DNA of 64,000 bases from DSUN01 sp035527715 (GCA_035527715.1 DATKZY010000144.1:1-64000), one strand, 5' to 3'; counted from the stretch's first letter, positions 34,577 through 43,598 are shown. Program-made: numbers and translations. The notes: a model not told the origin generated them from the letters alone.

Positions 34577-35311
34577 TCAGGGCGCTGCCTCGGGGCGCTG
34601 GTAGATGCGCACGTAGTCCACCTCCATCGCCGTGCCGTCAATCGCGTCGGTCACGGGGCCTGCCCACTTGATGATGGCCGAGCTGAGGTAGACGTGTGCC
34701 GGGCCGCGGCAGACCGTGTTGGCCTCGCGGCGAATCTCCTTGCCATCGAAGGTCCACACCAGCTCCTTCTCGCTCCAGTCGAGGGCGTAGACGTGGAACT
34801 CCTTCGCCAGCTCGTGCCCTTCGGCTTTCCAGCGCTTGCTCTTGGCCCAGTGCTGGCCCGACCAGTTGTGGATGTTCATGTTCACGAGGTCGGGGAAGTG
34901 GCCCTCGTTGATGTCAATCTCGAAGCGGCCTGGGGCGTCCCTGGGCAGGCGGGTCGTGATCCAGAAGGAGTTGTTCAGCCCCGTGGCGGCGCCGTAGCGG
35001 TAGCGGGCCTCGAAGTAGCCGTGCTGAAACGCCTGCTTCGTCCACAGGCTCCCCGAGGTCCACTCCTGCCCGCCGCGCTGCTCTTTCTTGTTGAGCAGGC
35101 GGCAGAGGCCGTCCTCGACGACGACGTTCTCGCGCCAGCGGCTGCACAGGATGTGGGTGTTGGGGCCGTTCTGGAAGTCCCACTGCTTGTCGAGGTCCGC
35201 CGTCTTCCCGTCGAACTCGTCGCGGAAAACGAGCTGCCAGCCATTGCCCTCAGGGGGTCCGGCTGCAAGGCCTGACAGCATCGCGGCAACGACGAGAAGG
35301 GATATGGGCAT
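34577..35311 (-). CDS. Secreted GH16-family endo-beta-glucanase/galactanase-like enzyme
   Basis: The 244-residue protein has a signal peptide (MPISLLVVAAMLSGLAAG) and one GH16 jelly-roll domain. LVFRDEFDG opens the domain, FEARYRYG is the typical conserved strand, and FEIDINEGH is the ExDxxE active site, here Glu-Ile-Asp-Ile-Asn-Glu, giving both catalytic Glu residues. Later come FHVYALDWSEKELVWTFDG and VDYVRIYQ, as in the family. GH16 enzymes hydrolyse beta-1,3/1,4-glucans, agar, porphyran or carrageenan; the subtype is unclear. The start at 35311 is chosen by the signal peptide; the longer open frame to 36118 is antisense-like noise. Confidence 0.9.
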   Translation of the reverse strand: MPISLLVVAAMLSGLAAGPPEGNGWQLVFRDEFDGKTADLDKQWDFQNGPNTHILCSRWRENVVVEDGLCRLLNKKEQRGGQEWTSGSLWTKQAFQHGYFEARYRYGAATGLNNSFWITTRLPRDAPGRFEIDINEGHFPDLVNMNIHNWSGQHWAKSKRWKAEGHELAKEFHVYALDWSEKELVWTFDGKEIRREANTVCRGPAHVYLSSAIIKWAGPVTDAIDGTAMEVDYVRIYQRPEAAP

Positions 35312-35364
35312 AGCGAGTCTCGCAGACCGGAAAGGCTTGGCCCTGATGTGCCTTCCCCATAGCG

Positions 35365-35396
35365 CCGAGGGGCAGGCCGGGTGGCCTGCCCCTCGG
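35365..35396. terminator. Strong 14-bp hairpin between the HzsA-like and GH16 genes
   Basis: CCGAGGGGCAGGCC (35365-35378), loop GGGT, GGCCTGCCCCTCGG (35383-35396): a perfect 14-bp stem about 37 nt beyond the HzsA-like stop codon (minus strand). No U tract follows, so it may stabilise the RNA 3' end rather than terminate by itself. Confidence 0.6.
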
Positions 35397-35433
35397 AATC
35401 CGCTCGTCGGGAGCATCGAAGCCCCAGGCACGC

Positions 35434-38400
35434 CTACTTCGCGTCGGCCGAGGCGACCTTCTTGCCGTCGGCGTCGCAGATGATGCGGAAGCCGACGTTG
35501 TGGACGCACTGCCAGGAGGCGTAGTCGTAGCGGACGGCGCTGCGGGCGCGGAACGGCCGGTCGTAGTAGGAGCCGCCGCGAGCGACCTTGCGGCCGCTGT
35601 CGCTCGGCGCGTTGCGCCCGTCGGCCTCGACGTAGGGATACGGCTTGTAGGCGGTCAGAGTCCACTCCGCTACGTTGCCGGCCATGTCGAGGAGGCCGAA
35701 GGCGTTGGGGGTGTACTTGCCGACGTTGTCGGGGACGATCGAGCCGTCGTTGACGCCGGCAATGCACGGGATCCACTTGGGCGAGTCGCGGATGCACAGC
35801 TCGGTGAGCCGCTTGTCGGCGAGGTTGGCGAGCTTGCCGAAGTCGGCCGTGCAGTCGCCCCAGTAGAGCGGGGTGTCGGTGCCGGCCCTCGCGGCCCACT
35901 CCCACTGGGCCTCGGTGGGCAGGGCGAACTTGCGGTCGGTCTTCTGGCTCAGCCAGTAGCAGAAGTCCATCGCCTGCTTCCACGAGATTCGGAGGACGGG
36001 CTGCTTGTCGCGGTTGACGGCCTGGCCGCGGTTCGAGTGGTCCTTGTTGAAGACGCTGATGTAGGCGCTGTCGTGGGCGGCGTCGAAGAGGGCGTATTGC
36101 TCGTTGGTGATCTCGCACTTGCCCATGTAGAAGGGCTTGTCAACCTTCACGCGGCACTGGGGATACTCGTCGGGATAGCCGTCGGCCGAGCCCATGACGA
36201 ATTCGCCGGCGGGCACGAGCACGAGGTCGAGCGCGAGGTTGTCGGCGAGGGCGATCTTCAGCTCGGCGGGCAGGCCGGCGGCCTCCTGGCGCTTCTTGGC
36301 CTCGGCGGCGTCGAAGGGCCAGCCGGCCACTTTCTCAGCGAAGGGCTTGCGCTCGGGCGGCGGCTCGGGCTTCACGAAGGCCGGCCGCTCGGGCGGCGGC
36401 GTGGGATACACCTCGGGGTTTTCCGGGCGGTTGGCGTACTTCGTGCGCATCTCGAGCCGCCGCTGGACGATCTTCTCGATGTTCCCGCGGTGCTCGGTCC
36501 ACGTGCCGTGGCAGGGGACGTTGAGGTCAATCCAGGTGTAGAGGCGGTCCCAGGCCTCGGCGTCGAGCTTCACGCCGTTGTGGCCCTTCTTGAGCATCTG
36601 GACGAGTTCGCTGGTCGAGGCGTCCCACTCCATCGGCACCTGGAGGTGGTAGTCGCTCTCGGGGCCGGGCCGCCGCACGTAGGGGTGGAGGGCGAGGTAG
36701 GACTTGGCGAAGCCGCGGTCGCCCTTGCCCGTGTCGGCGAAGCAGGGCAGCGTCTTGCCGTCCTGGCGCGGCTTGCCGTCGTGGCAGCCGACGCAATGCT
36801 TGTCGAGGACGGGTTGGACTTCGCGGAGGAAGCTGAAGCCGCGGGCCGCGCCGCGCCAGGGCTCGATCTCGGACGGCTTCTGCGTGGCCGCAATGGTGCG
36901 GCGCAGGCTCGGCGTGGTGTTCTGCCGCTCGTGGCAGCCGACGCAACTGGCGGCCTCGCCGGGCATTGCCGTGTACCAGCTCCGCATGACCTGGACCGCC
37001 TTGCCCTCGGCATCGAGGGGCTGGACCGCGATCGGGAGGTTGGCGGGGACCTTGAAGAGGGCGGAGCCGTCGGGATTGACGGGCACGGTGCCGTGGATGC
37101 GATGGACGTCCCACGGGCCGTCAATGCCGATGTGGATGTGGCCGCCCATGCCGTTGTAGCCGTAGTGTGGCTCGAGGAGGCGGAGCTTCTTGACCGTGCC
37201 GCGGGGCACGCCCTTCAGGCCCTCGCCGAAGTAGACGTCGTTGAGGTAGACCGTTGCATAGTCCTTCGAGAGGTCCACCTTGTCGGGGACGACGGGCGGC
37301 TTTGCGGTCTTGCGGAGCGGCACCGGCTCGAGGATCGCGTAGCCGGGCACCTCCAGGATCGGCAGGATGTTGTCGAACGTGTCCACCAGGCAGAGCGCCC
37401 AAGGCGACTGGGCGTTCATCTGGCAGGAGACGAGGATGTACTTGTCGCTGAGGGGATAGGGGTGGAGGAACTTGGGCCAGGCGGGGTTGGCCAGGCCATC
37501 GGTGATCGTGGCGACCGTCGGCGTGCTGTTGCTGGGGATGAGCTGCACCGCGCCGTCGTCCTCGTGGCGGCCCTTGGCGGGGTCGTAGACGAGCAACTGC
37601 CCCATGCGCGGCACCCCGTGGTGGCCGGAGATGATGGCCACCACCTTCGTCGGATGGCCAGGCACCGGGCGGGCGTAGAACGTCGAGTTGGGCCAGTAGC
37701 TGTTCGAGAAGGCGAACTCCATCTGCTCCGTGCCGTCGGGGTTCATGTGGAAGAGCAGGCGGCTGAAGTAGTGCGGGGTGTCGCTGTATTCCCAGCGGGT
37801 GTAGAGCACGCGGCCGTTGTTGAGAACGGTCGGGCACCAGTTCTGGTCCTGGTCGAAGCACAACTCGCGCTCCTTGCCCGTCTTGGGGTCGAGGAGCACG
37901 ATGTTGGCGACGGGCGAGCCGCCGCCGACGCAGGGCACGCCGTGGAAGGCGCGGGTGGAGGTGAAGAGGATGCGGCCGTCGGGCAGGTAGCAGGGGTCGA
38001 AGTTATCTACGTCCGGCTCCAGGCCGGGGTTCACCTGTCGCAGGCCGGAGCCGTCGGCCTTGATCTCGAAGACCTGCCAGCGGCCGTTGGCGCCGATGGA
38101 CGAGAAGATCATCCGGTCGCCGTCCCAGTGGAGGTCCACGTCGCCCACGAACTCGCCGTTGGCCGGCCGGTAGAGGGTGGTGAGCTGCGCGCCGGGCCGA
38201 ACGGGCGAGAGGACGGCGATCTCATTGTCGTAGCCCTTGCTGGCGATCGAGGCGTTGGTCACCCAGTTCTGGGGCAGGCCGAGGTTGCGGGCGCTACGCT
38301 TGACGACCAGAAGCTTGTCGAAGTCAATGAGCGGGTTGTGGGTGAGGAGGGCCTCGGTGCGCAGCGTGCGGATCTCGTCGCCGACGTCGGCCAGTTTCTT

Positions 38401-39597
38401 CACGTTGCCAGGGTCGCCCTTGGCTTCGGCGACCTCGACCACGGCCTTCTCGAGGGCCTCGAGGCGCTGGAGGAACTCCTTGCCCTTCGTGTACTGGGTG
38501 GGATAGGTGTCGGCGAGGTCCTCGATGGCGAGGCGGAGGGCCTTGAAGTTGAAGTTCTTCACGAGGGCGGAGGCTTCCTCGACGCGGAGCGAGCGGTAGT
38601 AGGGCTCGCGGACCCTGGCGAGGTCGGCGGGGGCCTTCACGTCGCCGGCGGCCGCCGCGGCCTCCTTGGCCATCGAGGGCATGCGGGTGGCGGCGACGTA
38701 GCGCTTGGCGAGAGCGGCCAGGTCGCCAGGCGTCCAGTCGGCGGCCCAGAGGTTGTCCTGGCGCTCCCAGCTCATCTCGCGGCCGGCGGAGCCGTCGCGG
38801 AAGTCGCGGCTCACGAGGCTCCACAGCTCGTCGCGGGCGATTTGCTTGGGGTCGCGCTTCCTGGAGGCGACGGCGCCCGCGACGGGGGTCGGCGAGGTGT
38901 GGAAGTAGAAGCCATGGCCGCCGCTGTTGTTGTGGATTTTCAGCAGCAGGTGGTTCTCGCCCTTCTTCAGCTCGAGCTTCGCGGTGTCCTGGTTGGGCGC
39001 GTGGCCGCGGGGGGTGTCGTTCGAGATCAGCAGCTTGCCGTTGAGCCAGGCGCGCATGCCGTCGTCGCTGCCGAAGTAGCCGGTGATCGTCATGTCCCTG
39101 GGGGCCTTGATCATGCGGTAGAGATAGGTGGAGCCGTTGGTGCCGGCCGACATGTCGTGGGGCACGCCGTCCTGGAACTGCGGGCAGGCCTGCCAGCGGA
39201 GCTTGCCGTACGACTTGGTCATGGCCTCCTGCCAGGCCGGCTTGCCGCCTTCGGCGCCGTCGAGGACGGCGGAGAGGTCGTCGTGCTTGCTGAGGGCCGC
39301 CTCCTTCTCGGGCGGGAAGGCCATCGTGAAGTTCTTCTGGTTGTTGGGCGGGTAGAAAGGCCCGACCAGGTACCACGTGCCCAGCTCGACGCCGGCAGAG
39401 GGTTTGGGGACAGGCTTGGCCGAGGGCTCGACAGAGGGCTTCGCCGTCTGGTCGGCCTCGTGCTTCAGGAGCGCCTCGCGCGAGGCGAGCATCGTCTCCT
39501 GCCATGTGCCCTTCTTGACGTAATAGGGCGGGTCGGCGGCGAGCACGGATGCAGCGAGGAGCAGGAGCGAGCCGGAAACGGTCAGTCGCGCGGGCAT
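35434..39597 (-). CDS. HzsA-like c-heme protein fused to a formylglycine-generating-enzyme-like (SUMF1) domain
   Basis: The 1387-residue secreted protein starts at the ATG at 39597 (GGAGG 6 nt upstream), with a signal peptide ending near VLAADPP. The order is: PA14-like beta domain with a YFGSDDGMRAWLNG motif (~100-240), a helical segment, and a beta-propeller of PD40 type (~460-760, with DPCYLPDGRILFTSTR). Then come two c-type heme motifs, CVGCH at 885-889 and 935-939, and finally an FGE/SUMF1 domain (~1120-1380: LVLVPAGEFVMGS, ALPTEAQWEWAARAG, LLDMAGNVAEWT, VARGGSYYD). The first part resembles the alpha subunit of hydrazine synthase and its many non-anammox relatives, so electron transfer is plausible but hydrazine synthesis is not implied. 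The joined SUMF1 domain is the odd part. Confidence 0.8.
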   Translation of the reverse strand: MPARLTVSGSLLLLAASVLAADPPYYVKKGTWQETMLASREALLKHEADQTAKPSVEPSAKPVPKPSAGVELGTWYLVGPFYPPNNQKNFTMAFPPEKEAALSKHDDLSAVLDGAEGGKPAWQEAMTKSYGKLRWQACPQFQDGVPHDMSAGTNGSTYLYRMIKAPRDMTITGYFGSDDGMRAWLNGKLLISNDTPRGHAPNQDTAKLELKKGENHLLLKIHNNSGGHGFYFHTSPTPVAGAVASRKRDPKQIARDELWSLVSRDFRDGSAGREMSWERQDNLWAADWTPGDLAALAKRYVAATRMPSMAKEAAAAAGDVKAPADLARVREPYYRSLRVEEASALVKNFNFKALRLAIEDLADTYPTQYTKGKEFLQRLEALEKAVVEVAEAKGDPGNVKKLADVGDEIRTLRTEALLTHNPLIDFDKLLVVKRSARNLGLPQNWVTNASIASKGYDNEIAVLSPVRPGAQLTTLYRPANGEFVGDVDLHWDGDRMIFSSIGANGRWQVFEIKADGSGLRQVNPGLEPDVDNFDPCYLPDGRILFTSTRAFHGVPCVGGGSPVANIVLLDPKTGKERELCFDQDQNWCPTVLNNGRVLYTRWEYSDTPHYFSRLLFHMNPDGTEQMEFAFSNSYWPNSTFYARPVPGHPTKVVAIISGHHGVPRMGQLLVYDPAKGRHEDDGAVQLIPSNSTPTVATITDGLANPAWPKFLHPYPLSDKYILVSCQMNAQSPWALCLVDTFDNILPILEVPGYAILEPVPLRKTAKPPVVPDKVDLSKDYATVYLNDVYFGEGLKGVPRGTVKKLRLLEPHYGYNGMGGHIHIGIDGPWDVHRIHGTVPVNPDGSALFKVPANLPIAVQPLDAEGKAVQVMRSWYTAMPGEAASCVGCHERQNTTPSLRRTIAATQKPSEIEPWRGAARGFSFLREVQPVLDKHCVGCHDGKPRQDGKTLPCFADTGKGDRGFAKSYLALHPYVRRPGPESDYHLQVPMEWDASTSELVQMLKKGHNGVKLDAEAWDRLYTWIDLNVPCHGTWTEHRGNIEKIVQRRLEMRTKYANRPENPEVYPTPPPERPAFVKPEPPPERKPFAEKVAGWPFDAAEAKKRQEAAGLPAELKIALADNLALDLVLVPAGEFVMGSADGYPDEYPQCRVKVDKPFYMGKCEITNEQYALFDAAHDSAYISVFNKDHSNRGQAVNRDKQPVLRISWKQAMDFCYWLSQKTDRKFALPTEAQWEWAARAGTDTPLYWGDCTADFGKLANLADKRLTELCIRDSPKWIPCIAGVNDGSIVPDNVGKYTPNAFGLLDMAGNVAEWTLTAYKPYPYVEADGRNAPSDSGRKVARGGSYYDRPFRARSAVRYDYASWQCVHNVGFRIICDADGKKVASADAK

Positions 39598-39654
39598 CTC
39601 ATTCCTCCAAGGCTTCCTGAATGCGGCCCGGGGCCGGACACACGCTAGAGTCGT

Positions 39655-39683
39655 ATTGTATATGCGAACTGCCGGGCTGTCAA
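39655..39683 (-). promoter_or_regulatory. Promoter of the HzsA-like gene
   Basis: Perfect TTGACA (39678-39683), 17-bp spacer, TACAAT (39655-39660) on the minus strand. It lies about 55 nt upstream of the start codon and shows the HzsA-like gene is transcribed separately from the FAD oxidoreductase. Confidence 0.75.
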
Positions 39684-39698
39684 AAAAGACTCGCGAGT
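39682..39698 (-). terminator. Short terminator-like palindrome plus U6 after the FAD oxidoreductase
   Basis: Right after the stop codon the RNA reads ACTCGCGAGT (39689-39698), C, then UUUUUU (39682-39687). The stem is short (at most 4-5 bp). The T run doubles as the region just upstream of the next promoter's -35 box. Confidence 0.45.
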
Positions 39699-41132
39699 TC
39701 ACCGGTCCACGATCGAGCCGCGGGTCTTCAGGGCCTGGCGGAGCTTGGCCCCGTCGATCGCGCGCGGCGTAAGGCCCGCCGTGGCGCACCAGGCGGCGGC
39801 GAGCCCTGCGGCTTCGCCCATCGCCACGCAGTCGCCGGTGACGCGATAGGAGGCGTGGGCCTCGTGGGTGCCCGAGATGCAGCGGCCGGCCACGAGCAGC
39901 CGCTCCAGCCGCCGGGGCACGAGGCTGCGGTATGGGATGTGGTAGGGCTTGATGGCGGGGCGCCTCGCGTGGTCGCGGTCGGCCGGCCGCAGGGGGTGGA
40001 TGTCCACGTTGAAGCTCGCCAGGCAGATGCCATCGGGGTGGCGGCGGCCGGCCACCATGTCGTCCAGCGTGACGACGTATTCGCCCAGGACGCGGCGGGT
40101 CTCGCGCACGCCGATCTGCTCCGCCGTGGCGACCAGGCGGGCGTCGCGCAGCTCGGGAATGTGGCGGAACAGCTCGGCCACCTGGCGGGCCTCGCGGCGC
40201 GCCGCGACGCACGCCGCCGAGAGCTGCCGGGCGTCCGTCGCATCCACCTCGTAGACGTGGACGAGTTGGACCACGGCGTCGCCGGACCCCGGCAGGTTGA
40301 TGATCCAGGGGCGGCAGAAGGGGGGCACTTGGGTGCCCTGCTCCTTGGCCGCCTGCTGCATCAGGCCATAGAGGTGGCCGGAGTTCTTCTGGAGGAAATG
40401 GCAGTTGGAGAGTCGGAACATCAGGGTCAGGGGCTGCATGAGGCCGTCCTCGGGCCGCCCCTTCTCGAAGGCGGCGCCCGCGCGGGCCGCCACGTCGCCG
40501 TCGCCCGTGCAGTCCACCACCACCTTGGCCAGGATGGCGGCGCGGCCCGACTTGTTCTCGACGAGGACTCCCTGGATGTTGGGGCCATCGAGGAGGGTGT
40601 CGGCCACCCAGGTGTGGAGCAGAAGCTCGACGCCCGCCTGCCCGGCCAACTCGTCGAGGAGGAACTTCATGGCCTCGGGGTCGAAGGTCGTGAGGAACCC
40701 CGGGTGGAGGGGATCGTCGCGCCAGGCGTTTCGCGCCTGGAGGGCGCGGACCAGTTCGCGGACGATGCCGCCCTTGTTGGCGTGGTCGAAGAGGGGGTTG
40801 AGGAGGCCGGTGGTCCACATGCCGCCGAGGGAGCCGTAGCGCTCGACGAGCATCGTCCTGGCTCCGGCCCGCGCGGCGGACAGCGCGGCTCCGATCCCCG
40901 CCGGCCCGCCGCCGGCCACGAGGACATCCACCTCCGCGACCACGGGCGTCTGGCGTTCCCGCTCGGTGAGAAGCTTCATCGGCTCGGTTCTCCCTGTGCT
41001 CCCGTCGCCCCTGGGCGCGTCGCGGCGCGGGTCCGAGGCGCCCGCCAAGGCGTCGCGGGCCGCGAGGGCCGCCGCGGGAGCGATGGCGGCCGCCGCCAGG
41101 AAGTCGCGTCGAGGACGGCGCTGGGGGAGCAT
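39699..41132 (-). CDS. Tat-exported FAD-dependent oxidoreductase
   Basis: The 477-residue product has a twin-arginine signal (RRPRRDFLAAAAIAPAAAL). The FAD_oxidored domain opens with the dinucleotide fold VLVAGGGPAGIGAALSAARAG (~70-90) and then VERYGSLGGMWTTGLL, typical of the family. A second conserved region, VVVDCTGDGDVAARAGA, binds FAD, and the C-terminus has SYRVTGDCVAMGEAAGLAAA. Such proteins are very common in planctomycetes and oxidise unknown, probably sugar-like, substrates in the periplasm. Its ribosome-binding site (AGGAGG 6 nt before the ATG) is the 3' arm of the hairpin element at 41133-41216, so translation is probably structure-controlled. Confidence 0.85.
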   Translation of the reverse strand: MLPQRRPRRDFLAAAAIAPAAALAARDALAGASDPRRDAPRGDGSTGRTEPMKLLTERERQTPVVAEVDVLVAGGGPAGIGAALSAARAGARTMLVERYGSLGGMWTTGLLNPLFDHANKGGIVRELVRALQARNAWRDDPLHPGFLTTFDPEAMKFLLDELAGQAGVELLLHTWVADTLLDGPNIQGVLVENKSGRAAILAKVVVDCTGDGDVAARAGAAFEKGRPEDGLMQPLTLMFRLSNCHFLQKNSGHLYGLMQQAAKEQGTQVPPFCRPWIINLPGSGDAVVQLVHVYEVDATDARQLSAACVAARREARQVAELFRHIPELRDARLVATAEQIGVRETRRVLGEYVVTLDDMVAGRRHPDGICLASFNVDIHPLRPADRDHARRPAIKPYHIPYRSLVPRRLERLLVAGRCISGTHEAHASYRVTGDCVAMGEAAGLAAAWCATAGLTPRAIDGAKLRQALKTRGSIVDR

Positions 41133-41216
41133 GCACTACCTCCTGCGGACGGGTCGGCCCGCAGGAGGCAGTGTAGTGCACAGGGCGTTCAAAGGCAAGA
41201 GCGGCTACGGGACCAG
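41133..41216 (-). promoter_or_regulatory. RBS-sequestering hairpin leader, copy 1
   Basis: Read on the minus strand, ACTGCCTCCTGCGG (41172-41159), a 10-nt loop and CCGCAGGAGGTAGT (41148-41135) form a 14-bp stem with one G-U pair. The 3' arm contains the AGGAGG of the FAD oxidoreductase gene, so the Shine-Dalgarno is fully paired. The 84-nt block is about 84% identical to the leader at 46502-46586, starting at an LVP-stop end (CCGTAG). In copy 1 an alternative pairing of TGCACTAC with GTAGTGCA would also bury the start codon. Confidence 0.75.
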
Positions 41217-41334
41217 GCCATACCTGTGCCTGTCACAGACGGCTTGTGTGTTCGCCTCCGGCCCACGCCTGGGCGACCCAGGACGGGTGCGATGACATGT
41301 CGAGCCATAATCTATGCCACCGTAGTGACTTGCA

Positions 41335-41470
41335 TGTCAGCGGTGTGACAGGCACCGTGCCCCGACAGGCCCCGTGCCCCGCCGTGCCCCGTGCCGAGGA
41401 GGCCAAGAAGCGGTTTGAGAGGCTGAAGAAGCGCTTCGACGAGGCCGGCAAGCCTCCCGCCGCCCCCTGA
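41335..41470 (+). pseudogene. Possible C-terminal remnant of a lost gene
   Basis: The frame ending at 41470 gives a plausible charged helix and tail (EEAKKRFERLKKRFDEAGKPP, partly shown here, then AAP) preceded by CCGTGCCCC tandem-like repeats with no start or signal. Coding-like only over its last ~25 codons. It may be a relic or chance; little else supports it. Confidence 0.25.
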
Positions 41471-41535
41471 TGCCGCAAGGACGCCCGGTTCGTCGGTTCG
41501 GCGGCTCGGTGCCTCACACCCATGAGTTGGTTGTG

Positions 41536-41558
41536 GGCTCCGCAGGAGGCGCGGAGCC
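41536..41558. other. 8-bp hairpin in the 619-bp gap upstream of the proline-racemase gene
   Basis: GGCTCCGC (41536-41543), 7-nt loop, GCGGAGCC (41551-41558), perfect. Apart from the leader element, the coding-like remnant, this hairpin and the promoter below, I see nothing in 41133-41751. Confidence 0.5.
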
Positions 41559-41657
41559 GCGTGGGGCGGGCTTGGCCATGTTGGCCCCAGCGCGAGCCGT
41601 ACGGCAGTCTTGCAGCGGCTCCGTGGTTCCCTGCGGACACAGGCCGCGTCTCTCCGC

Positions 41658-41685
41658 TTGCATTCTGTGGGGGGGGCGCTACAAT
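41658..41685 (+). promoter_or_regulatory. Candidate promoter of the proline-racemase block
   Basis: TTGCAT (41658-41663), 16-bp G-rich spacer, TACAAT (41680-41685), about 65 nt before the start codon at 41752. The -10 matches 5/6; the -35 is weak but TTGCAT recurs at other promoters here. Confidence 0.5.
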
Positions 41686-41751
41686 CATCCTCGAAAGGGC
41701 TGCCCAACGGGGCTACCCACGAGTCAAATGGGAAATCTCGGGCGATAAGTG

Positions 41752-42795
41752 ATGAAGACATCCAAAGTGGTACATGTGGTGAGTTGCCACGCGGAAGGTG
41801 AAGTTGGCGATGTGATCGTCGGCGGAGTAGCGCCACCGCCCGGTGACACGATTTGGGAGCAGCGTTGTTTCATCGAGAAGGATGATCGTCTGCGGCGCTT
41901 TGTGCTCAACGAGCCGCGCGGGGGCGTCTTCCGGCACGTAAACCTCTTGGTGCCGCCGAGGGATCCCCGTGCGCAGGTCGGCTGGATCATCATGGAGCCG
42001 GCTGATACTCCGCCGATGTCGGGGTCGAACTCGATCTGCGTGGCGACCGTGGTGCTCGACACCGGAATCGTTCCGATGACCGAGCCGGAAACAGAGTTGC
42101 TGATGGAAGCGCCGGGCGGTTTGGTCAAAGCGCGTGCACAATGTCGCAATGGCAAGGCGGAGCGAATCACGATCACCAACGTGCCTTCGTTTGCCGACAA
42201 GCTCGCGGCGCCGCTGGAAGTGGAAGGGCTCGGCACCCTCATTGTTGATACAGCCTATGGCGGCGACAGCTTCGTCATCGTCGATGCGAAAGCGTTGGGA
42301 TTTGAAATCGTGCCGGACGAAGCCATCGAGCTTGTCGCGACCGGCATGAAGATCACGGCCGCGGCCAACGAGCAGCTCGGATTTCAGCACCCCGTGCATG
42401 CCGAGTGGAACCACATCTCGTTTTGTCAGTTTGCCGGCCCGCTTGCGGAGGAGAATGGCGTGCTGGTGGGGCCGAACGCCGTGTGCGTGCGCCCCGGCAA
42501 GATCGACCGGTCGCCAACCGGCACGGGTTGTTCGGCGCGCATGGCGGTTCTGCATGCGCAGGGACGCATGCAGGTCGGGGGCCGCTATCGGGCGCGCTCG
42601 ATCATTGGCTCCGAGTTCGAATGTGGCATCGAGTCGTTGACTTCGCTGGGCAAGATGGATGCGATCGTGCCGACTGTTTCGGGGCGGGCGTGGGTCACGG
42701 GAACGCATCAACTCATGCTCGACCCGGACGACCCGTGGCCCGAAGGCTATCGGATCGCCGACACGTGGCCGGTCCTAGGAAGGAGAAGAACATGA
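41752..42795 (+). CDS. Proline racemase / hydroxyproline epimerase-dehydratase superfamily protein
   Basis: The 347-residue protein matches the proline-racemase superfamily along its length. The superfamily interconverts or dehydrates proline and hydroxyproline with a pair of active-site residues. Here the first position is Ser90 (PPMSGSNSICVA) and the second is Thr256 (DRSPTGTGCSAR), so neither racemase Cys is present. Trans-3-hydroxyproline dehydratases typically have Thr at the second site, which favours a dehydratase-like or non-racemase activity; the Ser/Thr pair is unusual. The ATG at 41752 is used; a GTG at 41749 is directly before it. It overlaps the next gene by ATGA. Local GC is lower than in flanking genes. 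Confidence 0.85.
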   Translation: MKTSKVVHVVSCHAEGEVGDVIVGGVAPPPGDTIWEQRCFIEKDDRLRRFVLNEPRGGVFRHVNLLVPPRDPRAQVGWIIMEPADTPPMSGSNSICVATVVLDTGIVPMTEPETELLMEAPGGLVKARAQCRNGKAERITITNVPSFADKLAAPLEVEGLGTLIVDTAYGGDSFVIVDAKALGFEIVPDEAIELVATGMKITAAANEQLGFQHPVHAEWNHISFCQFAGPLAEENGVLVGPNAVCVRPGKIDRSPTGTGCSARMAVLHAQGRMQVGGRYRARSIIGSEFECGIESLTSLGKMDAIVPTVSGRAWVTGTHQLMLDPDDPWPEGYRIADTWPVLGRRRT

Positions 42796-43565
42796 TTGCA
42801 GGAGACGGAACTGCAGCCGTACGCCTGCTTCTCTCCATGGTGACGACGTGGGTCGCCCTATCTGCCGGGGCGTACGCGGCCGACGCTAAATCGGATGCCA
42901 GGAAAGAGGCGCCTCAAAACGCCCACTTCGATCCCGTCATCAAGAACATCGAGGGCTGGACCGTTCACGTCGACCCGAAGTTGCTCGAAGGCGAGCACGC
43001 CGAGGGAGGGGCCCGGGCGCTGACGATGCTCGCCAATCACCTGCAACGCATCGCAATCCTGATGCCGACAGACCGCCTCGAAGAGCTGCGGAAAGTGGGG
43101 ATCTGGATCGAGTACGACCATCCCGATATCAATGCGGAACCGGGGCCGTACCACCCCAGCGTTGACTGGCTCACCGCGCGAGGCTACGATGCCCGGCTGG
43201 CGAAAAAGGTGCATATCACGCGGGCGGCGTCGCTTCTGGAGCGACACCATATGATCAAGCACCCGGCCGTCATCCTGCACGAGTTGGCCCACGCTTACCA
43301 CGACCAGGTCCTCGGCTTCGATGAGCCGCGCATCAAGGCCGCGTACGACAAAGCGATGAAGGCCGGCATCTACGACAAAGTGCTGCTGTACACCGGCCAG
43401 AAGGTCCGCCATTATGCGGCGACCAATCACAAGGAGTACTTCGCCGAAGGGACCGAGGCGTACTTCTACCGCAACGACTTCTACCCGTTCGTGCGGGCAG
43501 AACTCAAGGAACACGATCCCGTGCTGCATGATCTGCTGGAAGAACTCTGGGGCCCGCTGAAGTAA
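42792..43565 (+). CDS. Secreted HExxH metallopeptidase-like protein
   Basis: The 257-residue protein begins with a signal peptide (LLLSMVTTWVALSAGAYAAD). The zinc site is HELAHAYHD at 163-171 (HExxH), and a C-terminal NHKEYFAEGTEAYF segment (Glu215, Glu220, Glu222) offers the third ligand, as in gluzincin-type peptidases. I cannot name a MEROPS family with confidence. The ATG overlaps the previous stop (ATGA), with AAGGAGAAG upstream, so the two are coupled. Neighbours (proline-racemase family, esterase) do not show a shared pathway, but hydroxyproline-rich or collagen-like peptide use would fit a peptidase plus hydroxyproline enzyme; that is inference. Confidence 0.7.
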   Translation: MIAGDGTAAVRLLLSMVTTWVALSAGAYAADAKSDARKEAPQNAHFDPVIKNIEGWTVHVDPKLLEGEHAEGGARALTMLANHLQRIAILMPTDRLEELRKVGIWIEYDHPDINAEPGPYHPSVDWLTARGYDARLAKKVHITRAASLLERHHMIKHPAVILHELAHAYHDQVLGFDEPRIKAAYDKAMKAGIYDKVLLYTGQKVRHYAATNHKEYFAEGTEAYFYRNDFYPFVRAELKEHDPVLHDLLEELWGPLK

Positions 43566-43598
43566 CCGCACGCCCCCATTCGCAAGGAGAACCCAACC

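Noticed and set aside
35434..39597. A true hydrazine synthase (anammox)
   Set aside because: No beta/gamma subunits or other anammox genes are nearby, and HzsA-like proteins with two CxxCH motifs are widespread in non-anammox planctomycetes.
39598..41181. Extension of the HzsA-like frame to 41181
   Set aside because: It runs through the FAD oxidoreductase in a shifted frame with Arg/Pro-rich noise typical of GC-rich shadow frames, and a good promoter lies at 39655-39683.
41335..41470. A short gene ending at 41470
   Set aside because: Only the last ~25 codons look coding, with no plausible start, signal or Shine-Dalgarno; kept as a low-confidence remnant only.
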